A stretch of DNA of 34,191 bases from Alicyclobacillus acidiphilus NBRC 100859 (GTDB lineage Bacteria; Bacillota; Bacilli; Alicyclobacillales; Alicyclobacillaceae). Below are positions 7,963 through 15,871 of this stretch, one piece after another (position 1 is the stretch's first letter; each line of letters opens with the position of its first letter). The DNA is taken from contig NZ_BCQI01000029.1 in assembly GCF_001544355.1 (NCBI RefSeq), forward strand, positions 1-34,191, written 5' to 3'. The notes beneath the pieces are model-generated. The model was not told where the DNA came from. It was given only the letters and a program-made list of their open reading frames with translations, and did not search any database. A program made the position numbers and the translations under genes.

Positions 7963-8817
7963 ATGACGCTGTTTCGTGAATTGCTGGAAGACGCTAGACA
8001 AAACCATTACGCGATACCTGCCATCAACGTGCAAAGCGCGGAGACGATGGATGCGGTGTTTTCAGCCGCCGAGGCGAGCAAGTCGCCAGTGATTGTCGCC
8101 TTGGCCCATTCTCACGCGGGCTACACATACAACTATACGCATATTTCCACAATCGCGGCTCTTTTTGAAGATGCTAGAAAGCGCTATCACGCGACAGCGT
8201 GTTTGCATGTGGATCACGGTCGGACCTTCGAATTCATTCGGCAGGCTGTAAATCTGGGGTTTGATTCCGTGATGATCGACGCGTCTGAACATCCATACCA
8301 GAAGAACGTCGAGATCGTGCGGGAGGTCGTAGCGTACGCCCACGAACGCGGTGCATCGGTTGAGGCGGAACTTGGCCATGTGGGAAAAGGGGAGTCGTTT
8401 GATTCGCAGGAGGCCGTGGAGAATGCGTTCACAAATCCCGATGACGCGAAATCCTTCTTCGAAGATACCGGGATTGACGCCCTGGCCGTCGCGTTTGGAA
8501 CGAAGCACGGCGTGTATAAGCACACACCGAAGCTGGATCTCGACAGGTTGAGCCATATTCGCGAGATCGTCGGGATCCCACTTGTCATGCACGGCACATC
8601 CGGATTGTCGGACGCTGACATCCAACGCGCGATTGCGTCGGGGATTGCGAAAGTCAACGTCTTCACGGAGTTGGCAGAGGCAGCGAAGCAAGCGTTTCTG
8701 AAGGCGGTGGAGAACCCGAAGACGAGGTTCCCTGACGCCATGGTCGCCGCTCGGGAAGCGTTTCAGAAACGCGTCGAGCACTACATGCGCGTCTGTGGAT
8801 CGGCAGGGCGTGCGTAG
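7963..8817 (+). CDS. Class II ketose-bisphosphate aldolase (GatY/FbaA/KbaY type)
   Basis: This zinc-dependent aldolase cleaves a ketose 1,6-bisphosphate to dihydroxyacetone phosphate and glyceraldehyde 3-phosphate. The 284 residues match the family. The catalytic acid is Asp84 in HVDHG, and the zinc ligands are His85, His182 (GTKHGVY) and His210 (HGTSGL). These sit at nearly the same spacing as in the E. coli tagatose-bisphosphate aldolase. KVNVFTEL supplies the phosphate-binding end. The open frame begins at a TTG at 7918, but ATG 7963 has a textbook GGAGGGG 7 bases upstream and gives the canonical N-terminus MTLFRELLEDA, so I place the start there. Stereospecificity (fructose versus tagatose bisphosphate) is not resolved. 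Confidence 0.93.
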   Translation: MTLFRELLEDARQNHYAIPAINVQSAETMDAVFSAAEASKSPVIVALAHSHAGYTYNYTHISTIAALFEDARKRYHATACLHVDHGRTFEFIRQAVNLGFDSVMIDASEHPYQKNVEIVREVVAYAHERGASVEAELGHVGKGESFDSQEAVENAFTNPDDAKSFFEDTGIDALAVAFGTKHGVYKHTPKLDLDRLSHIREIVGIPLVMHGTSGLSDADIQRAIASGIAKVNVFTELAEAAKQAFLKAVENPKTRFPDAMVAAREAFQKRVEHYMRVCGSAGRA

Positions 8818-8862
8818 CGGCGACGGTGGTCAGGAATCCAGCATAGAAGGGAATGAAGAACG

Positions 8863-9648
8863 ATGCGTGGGGATCAACCGCTTTTGCAAGTGTCACACGT
8901 GAGAAAGCATTACGGTGCGATTCAGGCTTTGCGCGATATCAACTTCGACGTCTACCCCGGAGAAGTGGTCGGACTGGTTGGCGACAACGGGGCGGGAAAA
9001 TCGACGACCATCCGCATCCTGTCCGGTGTGGAAGTGCCAGATGGTGGCGACGTCATTTTTGAAGGATCCAAAGTGTCTTTGAAGGGTCCGCTGGATGCAC
9101 AGATGCTGGGGGTTGAAACTGTGTACCAGGATCTGGCGCTGGCTTTGCACCTGGATGTCGCCTCCAATCTCTTTCTCGGCCGAGAGGAACTGCAGCGTGG
9201 GTGGCGGGGGAGATTCGGATTTTTGAACAGGAAAGAGATGATGCGCCAGGCGGAGGAGATTCTTGTTCAGATGAACGTCCAAATTAAGGACATCCGACAA
9301 AAGGTCGGGGAGTTGTCTGGAGGGCAGCGGCAGTCCATCGCGATCGCCCGCGCCACGTCCCGCGGCGCCAAGCTGATTCTCCTCGACGAACCGACTGCGG
9401 CGCTCGGCGTACAAGAGTCTGCCAAGGTTCTCGAGTTGATCAAGAAGCTTCGGAGCCAAGGTGTCGCGGTGATTCTGATCAGCCACACGATGCCGCACGT
9501 CCTCGAAGTGACAGATAGGATTGTGGTTCTGAGAAGAGGTCAAGTCGGCGGGATTTTGACGACCAAGGACACGACCCTGGAGGAAGTTGTCCAATACATC
9601 ACAGGCGCCAAATCGCAACATTCAGAGAAAGAGGGTGTGTTGGCATGA
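8863..9648 (+). CDS. Sugar ABC importer ATPase, single-domain
   Basis: This is a 261-residue cytosolic ATP-binding subunit of a carbohydrate uptake (CUT2/ribose-fructose type) ABC importer. Walker A is GDNGAGKST at about residues 41-49, the Q-loop is VYQDLAL, the signature is LSGGQRQSIAIA, Walker B is LILLDEPTAAL and the H-loop is ISHTM. It carries one nucleotide-binding domain rather than the tandem pair of RbsA, as in the FrcA group, so it should work as a homodimer. Start ATG 8863 follows AGAAGGGAATG. It overlaps the permease gene by ATGA. The second ABC system in the window (25365) uses the tandem form. Confidence 0.93.
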   Translation: MRGDQPLLQVSHVRKHYGAIQALRDINFDVYPGEVVGLVGDNGAGKSTTIRILSGVEVPDGGDVIFEGSKVSLKGPLDAQMLGVETVYQDLALALHLDVASNLFLGREELQRGWRGRFGFLNRKEMMRQAEEILVQMNVQIKDIRQKVGELSGGQRQSIAIARATSRGAKLILLDEPTAALGVQESAKVLELIKKLRSQGVAVILISHTMPHVLEVTDRIVVLRRGQVGGILTTKDTTLEEVVQYITGAKSQHSEKEGVLA

Positions 9649-10646
9649 GCAACCCAATGCCGACTGCTACGACGCTGAACTCCACGAAACATCAGCGTAT
9701 CAACATCATGGAAAAACTTGGCGATTACTGGACGCTGTGTGTGCTCGTGGTCATCATTCTGGTTTTTGGTATTCTGGCCCCCAGCTTCTTCTCGGCGTTT
9801 AACTTTTTGAGCACGACCACATCCGCCACGGAGATCCTGCTGCTCGCGATTGGCGAGACGTTCGTCATCATCACGTCTGGGATCGATCTCTCCGTCGGCG
9901 CGGTGCTCGGGCTTTCCGGGATCACGGCAGGCATGGCGATGCAGGCTCTCGGAAACGACGCTTTGTCGCTGATTGTGGGCATCCTGGTCGGATTGCTGAC
10001 GGGGCTGATTTTTGGGCTCGTGAATGGGTTTGTGGTTGCCAAAATGAATATCACCCCGTTCATCGCGACACTCGGCACCATGGGCATTGCGAGCGGAATA
10101 ACGTTCTTGCTGTCCAACGGCGCAGATATTACTGCACTGCCTACTCCGCTGACGAGTTTCGGGAGCGGCAACATCGCCAGTTTCATTTCGTATCCCGTGA
10201 TCGTAACCGCTTTACTCTGCGTGATCAGCGGAATTGCGCTTGCAAAAAGCAGATTCGGTGTTCACACCTACGCGATCGGAAGCAACCAAGAAGCCGCACG
10301 GCGAACCGGTATCAACGTGCCGAGACATATCATCAAAATCTACGGCATTTCCGGCCTGATGGCCGGAGCGTCGGGCATTATTGTGGCGGCTCGATTCGCA
10401 TCAGCATCGCCGATTTCCGGTCAGAACGACGAACTGAACGCCATCGCCGCAGTGGTCATTGGCGGCGCGAGCCTGTTTGGCGGACGAGGAAACATCCTTG
10501 GTACGGTTGTCGGTTCCATCATCATCGCGGTTCTGGCAAGCGGATTGGTCATTGTCAACGTCCAAGCCTACTGGCAAACCGTCGCGGTCGGGATGATCAT
10601 CATTGCGGCAGTCTTCGTCGAACAGTTGCGCCATCGAAACAAGTAG
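9645..10646 (+). CDS. Sugar ABC importer permease (RbsC/FrcC type)
   Basis: This is a 333-residue polytopic membrane protein of the BPD_transp_2 family, forming the channel for the imported sugar. Family marks include ILLLAIGETFVIITSGIDLSVGA early on, NGFVVAKMNITPFIATLGTM in the middle and GGASLFGGRGNILGT towards the end. Repeated hydrophobic segments run from about residue 25 to the C-terminus. About 25 hydrophilic residues precede the first membrane span. The start overlaps the ATPase stop (ATGA), and GAGGGTG supplies the ribosome binding site. It should pair with the ATPase at 8863 and the binding protein at 10762. Confidence 0.93.
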   Translation: MSNPMPTATTLNSTKHQRINIMEKLGDYWTLCVLVVIILVFGILAPSFFSAFNFLSTTTSATEILLLAIGETFVIITSGIDLSVGAVLGLSGITAGMAMQALGNDALSLIVGILVGLLTGLIFGLVNGFVVAKMNITPFIATLGTMGIASGITFLLSNGADITALPTPLTSFGSGNIASFISYPVIVTALLCVISGIALAKSRFGVHTYAIGSNQEAARRTGINVPRHIIKIYGISGLMAGASGIIVAARFASASPISGQNDELNAIAAVVIGGASLFGGRGNILGTVVGSIIIAVLASGLVIVNVQAYWQTVAVGMIIIAAVFVEQLRHRNK

Positions 10647-10669
10647 CCCAATCATCTGGTACCTTCGTG

Positions 10670-10725
10670 CCTTGAAAGGGGTGATTCGTTTTCCAGCGTT
10701 CCGTGCAGCGTAGAGTCTTTCAAGG
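10670..10725 (+). other. Intercistronic stem-loop between permease and binding-protein genes
   Basis: CCTTGAAAG at 10670-10678 and CTTTCAAGG at 10717-10725 form a perfect 9-bp stem with a loop of 38 bases. There is no T-tract, so it is not a standard terminator. Its place just before the binding-protein gene suits mRNA processing or stabilisation that raises binding-protein output over the membrane parts. Confidence 0.45.
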
Positions 10726-10761
10726 GGTAGTCATAGGTGAAATCATGAGGAGGTTACAAGA

Positions 10762-11748
10762 ATGACATTGAAGAAGAAGGCTGCAGCGCTCTTGGCAAGT
10801 TCCGTTTTGGCGGGGATGGCTCTCGCAGTTCCCGCAGGTTCCGTGTATGCTGCTTCAAAATCGTACACGATCGCGTTGGTGCCAGGCATGACCACCGATC
10901 CGTTCTACATTACCATGAACAACGGCGCGCAGGCAGAAGCGAAGAAACTCGGCGTGAAGCTGCTGTTCCAGGGATCGACGGCGATGGTCGCGTCCGAGCA
11001 GTTGCCGGTGGTGAACAGCCTGATTGCAAAACACGTCAACGCCTTGCTCGTTGCACCTGCTGACGCCAACGCGTTGACGCCTTCGCTGAAGACGGCCGCC
11101 AAACAAGGGATTAAAGTACTGACGGTGGATACGACGACAGCCGATCAAAGTTTCCTCACAGCCGCCGTAACAAGCAACAACTATCAGGGCGGTGAGGCAG
11201 CCGCGGACGCTCTGGCCAAAGCGGCGCACGATCACGGCGATGTCGCCATCATCAACTTCGACAAAGGCGTTACGACCGCGGATGAACGAAACGCCGGTTT
11301 CATGGCGGAGATGAAAAAGTACCCTGGCATGAAGGTCGTGGCCAACGAGTATTGCAATGATTCCCAAACCACAGCGGACAGCCAGGTCTCGTCGATTCTG
11401 CTCGCGCACCCGAATTTGGTCGGCGTATTCGGCACCAACACGTACGCTGCCGCAGGTGCAGCTGAAGCGGTGAAATCGAGCGGCATGTCCAAGAAGGTCA
11501 AGGTCATCGCCTATGACGCGGAACCGGAGGAAATTCAAGACATCAAGTCCGGTTTCATCTACGGAACAGTCGCCCAGAATCCATATAAGGAAGGCGAACT
11601 TGCTGTCGAGTACGCCTATGAAGCAGTGACAGGAAAGAAAGTGAAAATCCCGAAGTCCACCAAGCTCAATAACCTGGTCATCACACAGCAGAACGTCAAC
11701 AAGCCTAGCACCAAGCAGTGGATTTATGCGGAGAGTACCCAGAAATAA
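10762..11748 (+). CDS. Sugar-binding protein of ABC importer (type I periplasmic-binding fold)
   Basis: This 328-residue extracytoplasmic receptor captures the sugar for the importer. A Sec signal peptide is clear: KKK at residues 4-6, a hydrophobic core to about residue 22 and VYA-AS as the probable cleavage site. There is no lipobox cysteine, unlike most monoderm binding proteins. The mature part fits the RbsB-like Peripla_BP_4 family, with LVPGMTTDPFYITMNNGAQAEA at the first lobe, DANALTPSLKTAAKQGIKV, then TNTYAAAGAAEAVK and VIAYDAEPEEI in the second lobe. AGGAGG at 10747-10752 precedes the ATG. The ligand is not evident; the surrounding enzymes suggest an aldose or ketose. Confidence 0.9.
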   Translation: MTLKKKAAALLASSVLAGMALAVPAGSVYAASKSYTIALVPGMTTDPFYITMNNGAQAEAKKLGVKLLFQGSTAMVASEQLPVVNSLIAKHVNALLVAPADANALTPSLKTAAKQGIKVLTVDTTTADQSFLTAAVTSNNYQGGEAAADALAKAAHDHGDVAIINFDKGVTTADERNAGFMAEMKKYPGMKVVANEYCNDSQTTADSQVSSILLAHPNLVGVFGTNTYAAAGAAEAVKSSGMSKKVKVIAYDAEPEEIQDIKSGFIYGTVAQNPYKEGELAVEYAYEAVTGKKVKIPKSTKLNNLVITQQNVNKPSTKQWIYAESTQK

Positions 11749-11763
11749 CGCTGCGTAAGTTTG

Positions 11764-11772
11764 TGATAGAAT
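11764..11772 (+). promoter_or_regulatory. Possible extended -10 promoter before the isomerase gene
   Basis: TGATAGAAT has the TGnTAxAAT form of an extended -10 element (TAGAAT at 11767-11772, one mismatch to TATAAT). No good -35 hexamer lies at the right distance. It might give the isomerase gene its own transcript. Evidence is limited to this motif. Confidence 0.3.
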
Positions 11773-11814
11773 GGCCGAAACAGCACGGTTGCTCAAAGGG
11801 GGACGGCGAATTTG

Positions 11815-12345
11815 ATGTCCACGCGTGAACGGGAAGAGATGAGGCAGCAGGTGATAAGGCTCTTCAATCAGGCCCACATCGTCCTGACGGAGGAAGAGCA
11901 GGGCCGGATCGAAATTGCCGACTTCGGGCTTGGCGACTATCAGACGACAGGACTGGGGCTGATTACCTACGTGAACAATGACCTGTACTGCGCAAAGGAG
12001 CTGGCTTTGTTGCCGAATCAGACGTGCCCGGAGCACAGACATCCGCCGATTGGCGCGATACCCGGGAAAACCGAGACGTTCCGGTGCCGCTGGGGCAAGG
12101 TTTGGCTGTATGTCGAGGGTGAGCCCACCGAGCCGATCCAGGCTCGCATTCCCGACGAAGGCAGGGCGTATTACACGGTGTTTCACGAGATTGAGCTGAC
12201 GCCCGGGCAACAGTACACGATTCCCCCGAACACGCTGCACTGGTTTCAGGCGGCAGACGACGGCGCGATCGTATCGGAGTTTTCCACGACGAGCAGAGAC
12301 GAGTTCGACATCTTTACGAATCCGAATGTCGTGCGTGTGCCGTGA
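11815..12345 (+). CDS. D-lyxose/D-mannose ketol-isomerase-like cupin
   Basis: This small metal-dependent aldose-ketose isomerase of 176 residues resembles the D-lyxose isomerase (YdaE-like) family, which interconverts D-lyxose and D-xylulose, D-mannose and D-fructose, and related pairs. The cupin metal set is visible as His74 and His76 (EHRHPP), Glu87 (GKTETFRCRWG) and His142 (NTLHWF). The GKTETFR stretch is characteristic of the family. The start is either TTG 11812 or ATG 11815, which are adjacent codons. AAGGGGGA upstream serves both, and I use the ATG. It is the last gene before the operon terminator. Its presence implies that the imported sugar is, or becomes, an aldose with the lyxose/mannose/talose configuration at C2. 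Confidence 0.82.
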   Translation: MSTREREEMRQQVIRLFNQAHIVLTEEEQGRIEIADFGLGDYQTTGLGLITYVNNDLYCAKELALLPNQTCPEHRHPPIGAIPGKTETFRCRWGKVWLYVEGEPTEPIQARIPDEGRAYYTVFHEIELTPGQQYTIPPNTLHWFQAADDGAIVSEFSTTSRDEFDIFTNPNVVRVP

Positions 12346-12384
12346 AGTGACGGCGGCACAGTACGAAGCTGATACGGCATTGCG

Positions 12385-12415
12385 AATCCCCGCTGGTGGT
12401 CGGTGGGGATTTTTT
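12385..12415 (+). terminator. Rho-independent terminator of the sugar operon
   Basis: AATCCCC at 12385-12391 pairs with GGGGATT at 12405-12411, with a 13-base loop, and runs straight into a T-tract (12410-12415). It lies 40 bp after the isomerase stop codon and separates the LacI operon from the PucR locus. Confidence 0.85.
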
Positions 12416-12495
12416 GTGTGGGGCTTCTGGGTGGCGTGAAGACTGTTTTATCGGGAACCTTCAAATCGAACTGACCATCCTCCAAAATCCGGTCA

Positions 12496-12525
12496 TTGTT
12501 TTCTGAAAAAAACAAATAGTACAAT
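12496..12525 (+). promoter_or_regulatory. Candidate promoter of the pucR-like gene
   Basis: TACAAT at 12520-12525 is a five-of-six -10 match. TTGTTT at 12496-12501 lies 18 bp upstream as a weak -35, with an A-rich spacer. The gene start is about 60 bp downstream. Confidence 0.5.
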
Positions 12526-12585
12526 CATAAATCATATCCAAGAGCACATGGTCTGGGACAATCGGATGAGCAAGGGGGAGGTTAC

Positions 12586-14322
12586 ATGATTCCAGTTCGG
12601 GAGTTTGTCGCGGGGTTCGAATACGAAGCAGATGTCTTGGCCGGAGATCTTGGATTGAGTGAGCTTTGTCGAGACGTAATCTTCGTAAGCGACCCGAAGA
12701 TCTGGCTGCAAAATGTCAATGACGCGATGTACGAACATACGCTCGTGTTTCTGCAAGCTGGTCAATTTCCGGGCTACTCCCCCACATTTGATTTGCTCTT
12801 GCGCTTTTTCCACCAGACGGGCGTTGTAGGTGTCCTGTTTCAGGGCGGCAAGCGTTCGGACTTTCCAAGGTCGACGCTCGTACTTGCGGATCAGTTGGAA
12901 ATACCGCTGATTTGGTTCAAGGATTCGCTCGATTATTCTCTGATCGCGAGACAATTTTATACGACTGTTCTTGAGCAGCGTCAAAGCGCCGAGAAACAAT
13001 TCGCTGAAGCACGAAGACGATTGGAAAGACAATTTGAGGAATCAACGTCATTATCCGCATGGTTGGATCAGGTTGAGCACGTATTGTTTGTGAAAGCGAA
13101 ACTAGCGTGGGCGAAGACAGATGCGAACCATCGTCGGAATGAACGATGGCATACATTTGGAGGCGGCAGAACTTTGCAACTTCCGATTCAGGTGTTGGAT
13201 CGCGTGTTTCTTCTGCAGTTGACCCCAGAGCCGCACTGTTTGCTGTATCGTCCGGATTACGAAACGATGTGGTTGGAAGAGCTCACTGGCGTGCTCACTT
13301 CGCAGACGGGATTTTTTCTACTGGTGGAGCTTCCCGGAATTCTTCGGCAGAGTGACTGGGCGTGCTCGTTTGAGAGTGTCGTCTACTATTCGATCTCGCG
13401 GTTGCCTATTATGAACGCGAAGGTCTTTGGCGCCCCACGTCAGTCCACCGCACCGACATGGTTGCAAGACGTGCTGGAGACATTGTCCATACGGCGCAGG
13501 TTGGAACTGATTGAAACTCCGCCGATTGGCGCGATAAGCATGCTGTGGATATGTGGCGTGGGCGGTACTTCGAATAGAACGGCCACTCAGACTCGTATTT
13601 CGGACAGGCCGTACGCCTATCGTCGATTTGCGGATTGCACGTTATACCTTCGCGATCAGGCGTTGGTCCTTTCTCACGATATGCAGTTCGCCTCGGGGAA
13701 GGCGTCCACTCTAACCTCTGTTGTCCCTTGGGCGGACTGGCGTGGGAATCAAGGTGTTGCCCTATTCTGGTTTTCCGAAAACGAGGATGTAATGCATCAA
13801 ATGGAACATCGCATTGGACAGTTGATGGAACAACTTCACTTTCGGATGCAAATTCCTTTGCGTTCCTATTTCGTGACGGAGACCTTTGAAGGCATTCATC
13901 GTTCGTACGAAATTCTTGAACGGGTCGTCGAACTGACAGAGCGCTCGTATTTCGATTTTTTGAGCACGTTGTCGCAGTCGAAGATGGTCCAGTTTGCCGA
14001 CAACCAGAACGATTTGGCCAACCGGATATTGCCGAAACCGGGGGAGGACTCGTCCTATGATCACGCCGTCCGCTTGTTGAAGCGGCTAATCGACGAGACG
14101 AATGGAAGTCCCTTGCTGGAAGCTTTGGAGGTCTATTTAGAGTGTGGGGCCAAAATGCAAATGGCCGCGGAGAAGCTGTATTTGCATCGAAACACCCTTC
14201 GGTATCGGCTGAAGCGAGTGGAAAAACTGTTGGGCATCAATTTGGAAGACGATCAAACTCGCTTCACTTACCAGTTGGCGATACGGACTTGGCGCCTACG
14301 CAATCCGAATATCGTTCTGTAG
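12586..14322 (+). CDS. PucR-family transcriptional regulator
   Basis: This is a 578-residue regulator. The N-terminal PucR domain covers roughly residues 5-125, containing LVFLQAGQFPGYSPTFDLLLRFF and GVVGVLFQGG. A long central part without an obvious domain follows. The C-terminal PucR-type helix-turn-helix is at about 510-570, LEVYLECGAKMQMAAEKLYLHR followed by a recognition helix (NTLRYRLKRVEKLLG). Founding members activate purine or allantoin degradation genes. Others control amino-acid or hydantoin utilisation. The start is supported by AAGGGGGAGG upstream of the ATG. A terminator follows, so it is transcribed separately from the permease operon, which it probably controls. Some family members have a GGDEF-like middle, and I cannot see intact motifs of that kind here. 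Confidence 0.88.
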   Translation: MIPVREFVAGFEYEADVLAGDLGLSELCRDVIFVSDPKIWLQNVNDAMYEHTLVFLQAGQFPGYSPTFDLLLRFFHQTGVVGVLFQGGKRSDFPRSTLVLADQLEIPLIWFKDSLDYSLIARQFYTTVLEQRQSAEKQFAEARRRLERQFEESTSLSAWLDQVEHVLFVKAKLAWAKTDANHRRNERWHTFGGGRTLQLPIQVLDRVFLLQLTPEPHCLLYRPDYETMWLEELTGVLTSQTGFFLLVELPGILRQSDWACSFESVVYYSISRLPIMNAKVFGAPRQSTAPTWLQDVLETLSIRRRLELIETPPIGAISMLWICGVGGTSNRTATQTRISDRPYAYRRFADCTLYLRDQALVLSHDMQFASGKASTLTSVVPWADWRGNQGVALFWFSENEDVMHQMEHRIGQLMEQLHFRMQIPLRSYFVTETFEGIHRSYEILERVVELTERSYFDFLSTLSQSKMVQFADNQNDLANRILPKPGEDSSYDHAVRLLKRLIDETNGSPLLEALEVYLECGAKMQMAAEKLYLHRNTLRYRLKRVEKLLGINLEDDQTRFTYQLAIRTWRLRNPNIVL

Positions 14323-14359
14323 GTTTTGTGAACTTACTGTACATTCCATGTGAGATATC

Positions 14360-14401
14360 GGGGCCGTATTGTGCATTGCGCACAAGTTCGGCCCCATTTT
14401 T
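14360..14401 (+). terminator. Rho-independent terminator of the pucR-like gene
   Basis: GGGGCCG at 14360-14366 pairs with CGGCCCC at 14389-14395. A second inner stem forms from TTGTGC (14369-14374) and GCACAA (14380-14385). ATTTTTG follows at once. It is a strong two-tier hairpin with T-tract, 37 bp after the stop codon. Confidence 0.88.
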
Positions 14402-14434
14402 GTTCAAGGCGGCGATACACGCACATTCGGAATC

Positions 14435-14449
14435 GAATTAAGATAATTC
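14435..14449. promoter_or_regulatory. Small palindrome over a -10-like box before the permease gene
   Basis: GAATT (14435-14439) and AATTC (14445-14449) form a palindrome that overlaps GATAAT at 14442-14447, a five-of-six -10 match. There is no good -35, as expected of an activator-dependent promoter. A PucR-type activator is encoded just upstream. Whether the regulator binds here is a guess. Confidence 0.35.
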
Positions 14450-14476
14450 AAACAATAGCAGAGGAGGAAGATTCGG

Positions 14477-15808
14477 ATGACTCAAGCGGAACCCATCAAT
14501 GAAAAGCTCGATGACTATTCGTTATCGAGAGTTCCGGAATCGGACCGCCGACACTGGTTCGGTATCGCAACCATGCGGTTTGGTCAGATGTCAGCGCTCT
14601 CTCAATTCCTGTTGGGCGCGACATTGGGTTTTGGTATGAGTTTTTGGCAGTCGTTTTGGGCCTTGACGCTCGGGGCCGTGATTCTGGAAATCGTTTCGAT
14701 ATTCGTCGGGATCGCGGGGATGAAAGAGGGACTCAGTACCACCATGTTGGTTCGGTGGACTGGTTTTGGCAGGTTTGGTTCCGTCCTCGTCAGCCTGGTC
14801 GTCGCAATATCGCTGGTCGGCTGGTTTGGCGTGCAGAATCAGGTCTTCGCAGATGGGCTGAACCAACTGCTCGGCGGGCCCATTTGGGCATGGTCCATTG
14901 TTACAGGAATCCTGGTCACCTTGGTCGTCATTTACGGGTTCTTGTCGATGGGGTTTACGGCCTACATTACGGTGCCGCTCTTTATGCTCATTGCCTTCAT
15001 CTCGATTGGCCGGGCGCTCGGACATTATTCGCTGGGACATCTCGTCTCGATGCACGCGCCGGGCAGCGCTTTGACGCTGGGTGCGGGTGCGAGCATGGTC
15101 GCGGGTGGATTTATCACAGGGGCCATCATTTCTCCGGATATGACGCGTTACAACCGTTCAGTTGGCGATGTCATTAAGCAAACCGTGCTCGGGATTACCC
15201 TTGGTGAGTATCTCATTGGTCTCATTGGTGTACTTCTTGCACATGCGATGAAATCTTCCAATGTCATCACGATTGTCATGTCGACGAGTGGTGTGGTTGG
15301 CACGGTTGTACTCGTGACGGCGACGCTGAAGATTAACGACTGGAACTTGTACTCTTCTTCGCTCGGTATCGTGAACTTATTTGATGTCGTGTTCAAGAAA
15401 CGCGTCAGTCGCGTCGGTGTCACGATTTTGTTTGGCGCGCTTGGCACGTTGCTCTCCGTCCTCGGTATCCTGAATCAATTTGAAGGTTTCCTTTCGTTAC
15501 TGGGTGTGGCAGTGCCGCCAGTTGGCGGCATTATGGCTGTCGAATATTTCTGCATACGGCGATATAAAGACGAGCTTTCACAGTCGAGAGAACAAGGCGT
15601 CCTGCCGAGTTCGTATGAGTCCTGGAATCCCCTCACGCTGATTTGCTGGATTGGGGCGTTCTTGGTCGGCGAGTTCGTGAAGTGGGGAATTCCGTCCATC
15701 AACTCGCTCGTCGTGGCGGCCGTGGCGTACTTCGTATTGAACAAGCTGGTCAATCGGAACCGGACTGTGACATTTGGAAGCGTGAGTACGAAGGAACTCG
15801 CGAACTGA
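14477..15808 (+). CDS. NCS1-family nucleobase/allantoin-type permease (CodB-like)
   Basis: This 443-residue secondary transporter has about 12 hydrophobic segments beginning near residue 35. The cytoplasmic N-terminus ends with YSLSRVPESDRRHWFGI, a typical CodB-like lead-in. FGMSFWQSFWALTLG, SLVGWFGVQNQVFADGL and ISPDMTRYNRSVGDVI are family marks of the cytosine permease branch, which imports purines, pyrimidines, hydantoins or allantoin with H+ or Na+. GAGGAGGAAG precedes the ATG. It is the first gene of the transcription unit that continues with DUF917 and HyuA genes, and presumably brings in their substrate. The specific substrate cannot be named. Confidence 0.9.
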   Translation: MTQAEPINEKLDDYSLSRVPESDRRHWFGIATMRFGQMSALSQFLLGATLGFGMSFWQSFWALTLGAVILEIVSIFVGIAGMKEGLSTTMLVRWTGFGRFGSVLVSLVVAISLVGWFGVQNQVFADGLNQLLGGPIWAWSIVTGILVTLVVIYGFLSMGFTAYITVPLFMLIAFISIGRALGHYSLGHLVSMHAPGSALTLGAGASMVAGGFITGAIISPDMTRYNRSVGDVIKQTVLGITLGEYLIGLIGVLLAHAMKSSNVITIVMSTSGVVGTVVLVTATLKINDWNLYSSSLGIVNLFDVVFKKRVSRVGVTILFGALGTLLSVLGILNQFEGFLSLLGVAVPPVGGIMAVEYFCIRRYKDELSQSREQGVLPSSYESWNPLTLICWIGAFLVGEFVKWGIPSINSLVVAAVAYFVLNKLVNRNRTVTFGSVSTKELAN

Positions 15809-15812
15809 ATAT

Positions 15813-15843
15813 GACGGGAGACGGGGCCAACTGTCTCCCGGTC
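15813..15843 (+). other. Strong intercistronic hairpin after the permease gene
   Basis: GACGGGAGAC (15813-15822) pairs with GTCTCCCGGTC (15833-15843) with one bulged base and a 10-base loop. It begins 5 bases after the permease stop. No T-tract follows, so it looks like an mRNA processing or stabilising element or a partial terminator within the operon. Confidence 0.55.
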
Positions 15844-15871
15844 ATGTTCTAACTTGACGATAGGCGGTGAC

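Noticed and set aside
10855-12240. Minus-strand 461-residue open frame opposite the binding-protein and isomerase genes
   Set aside because: It is the shadow of two well-supported genes on the plus strand; its translation matches no family.
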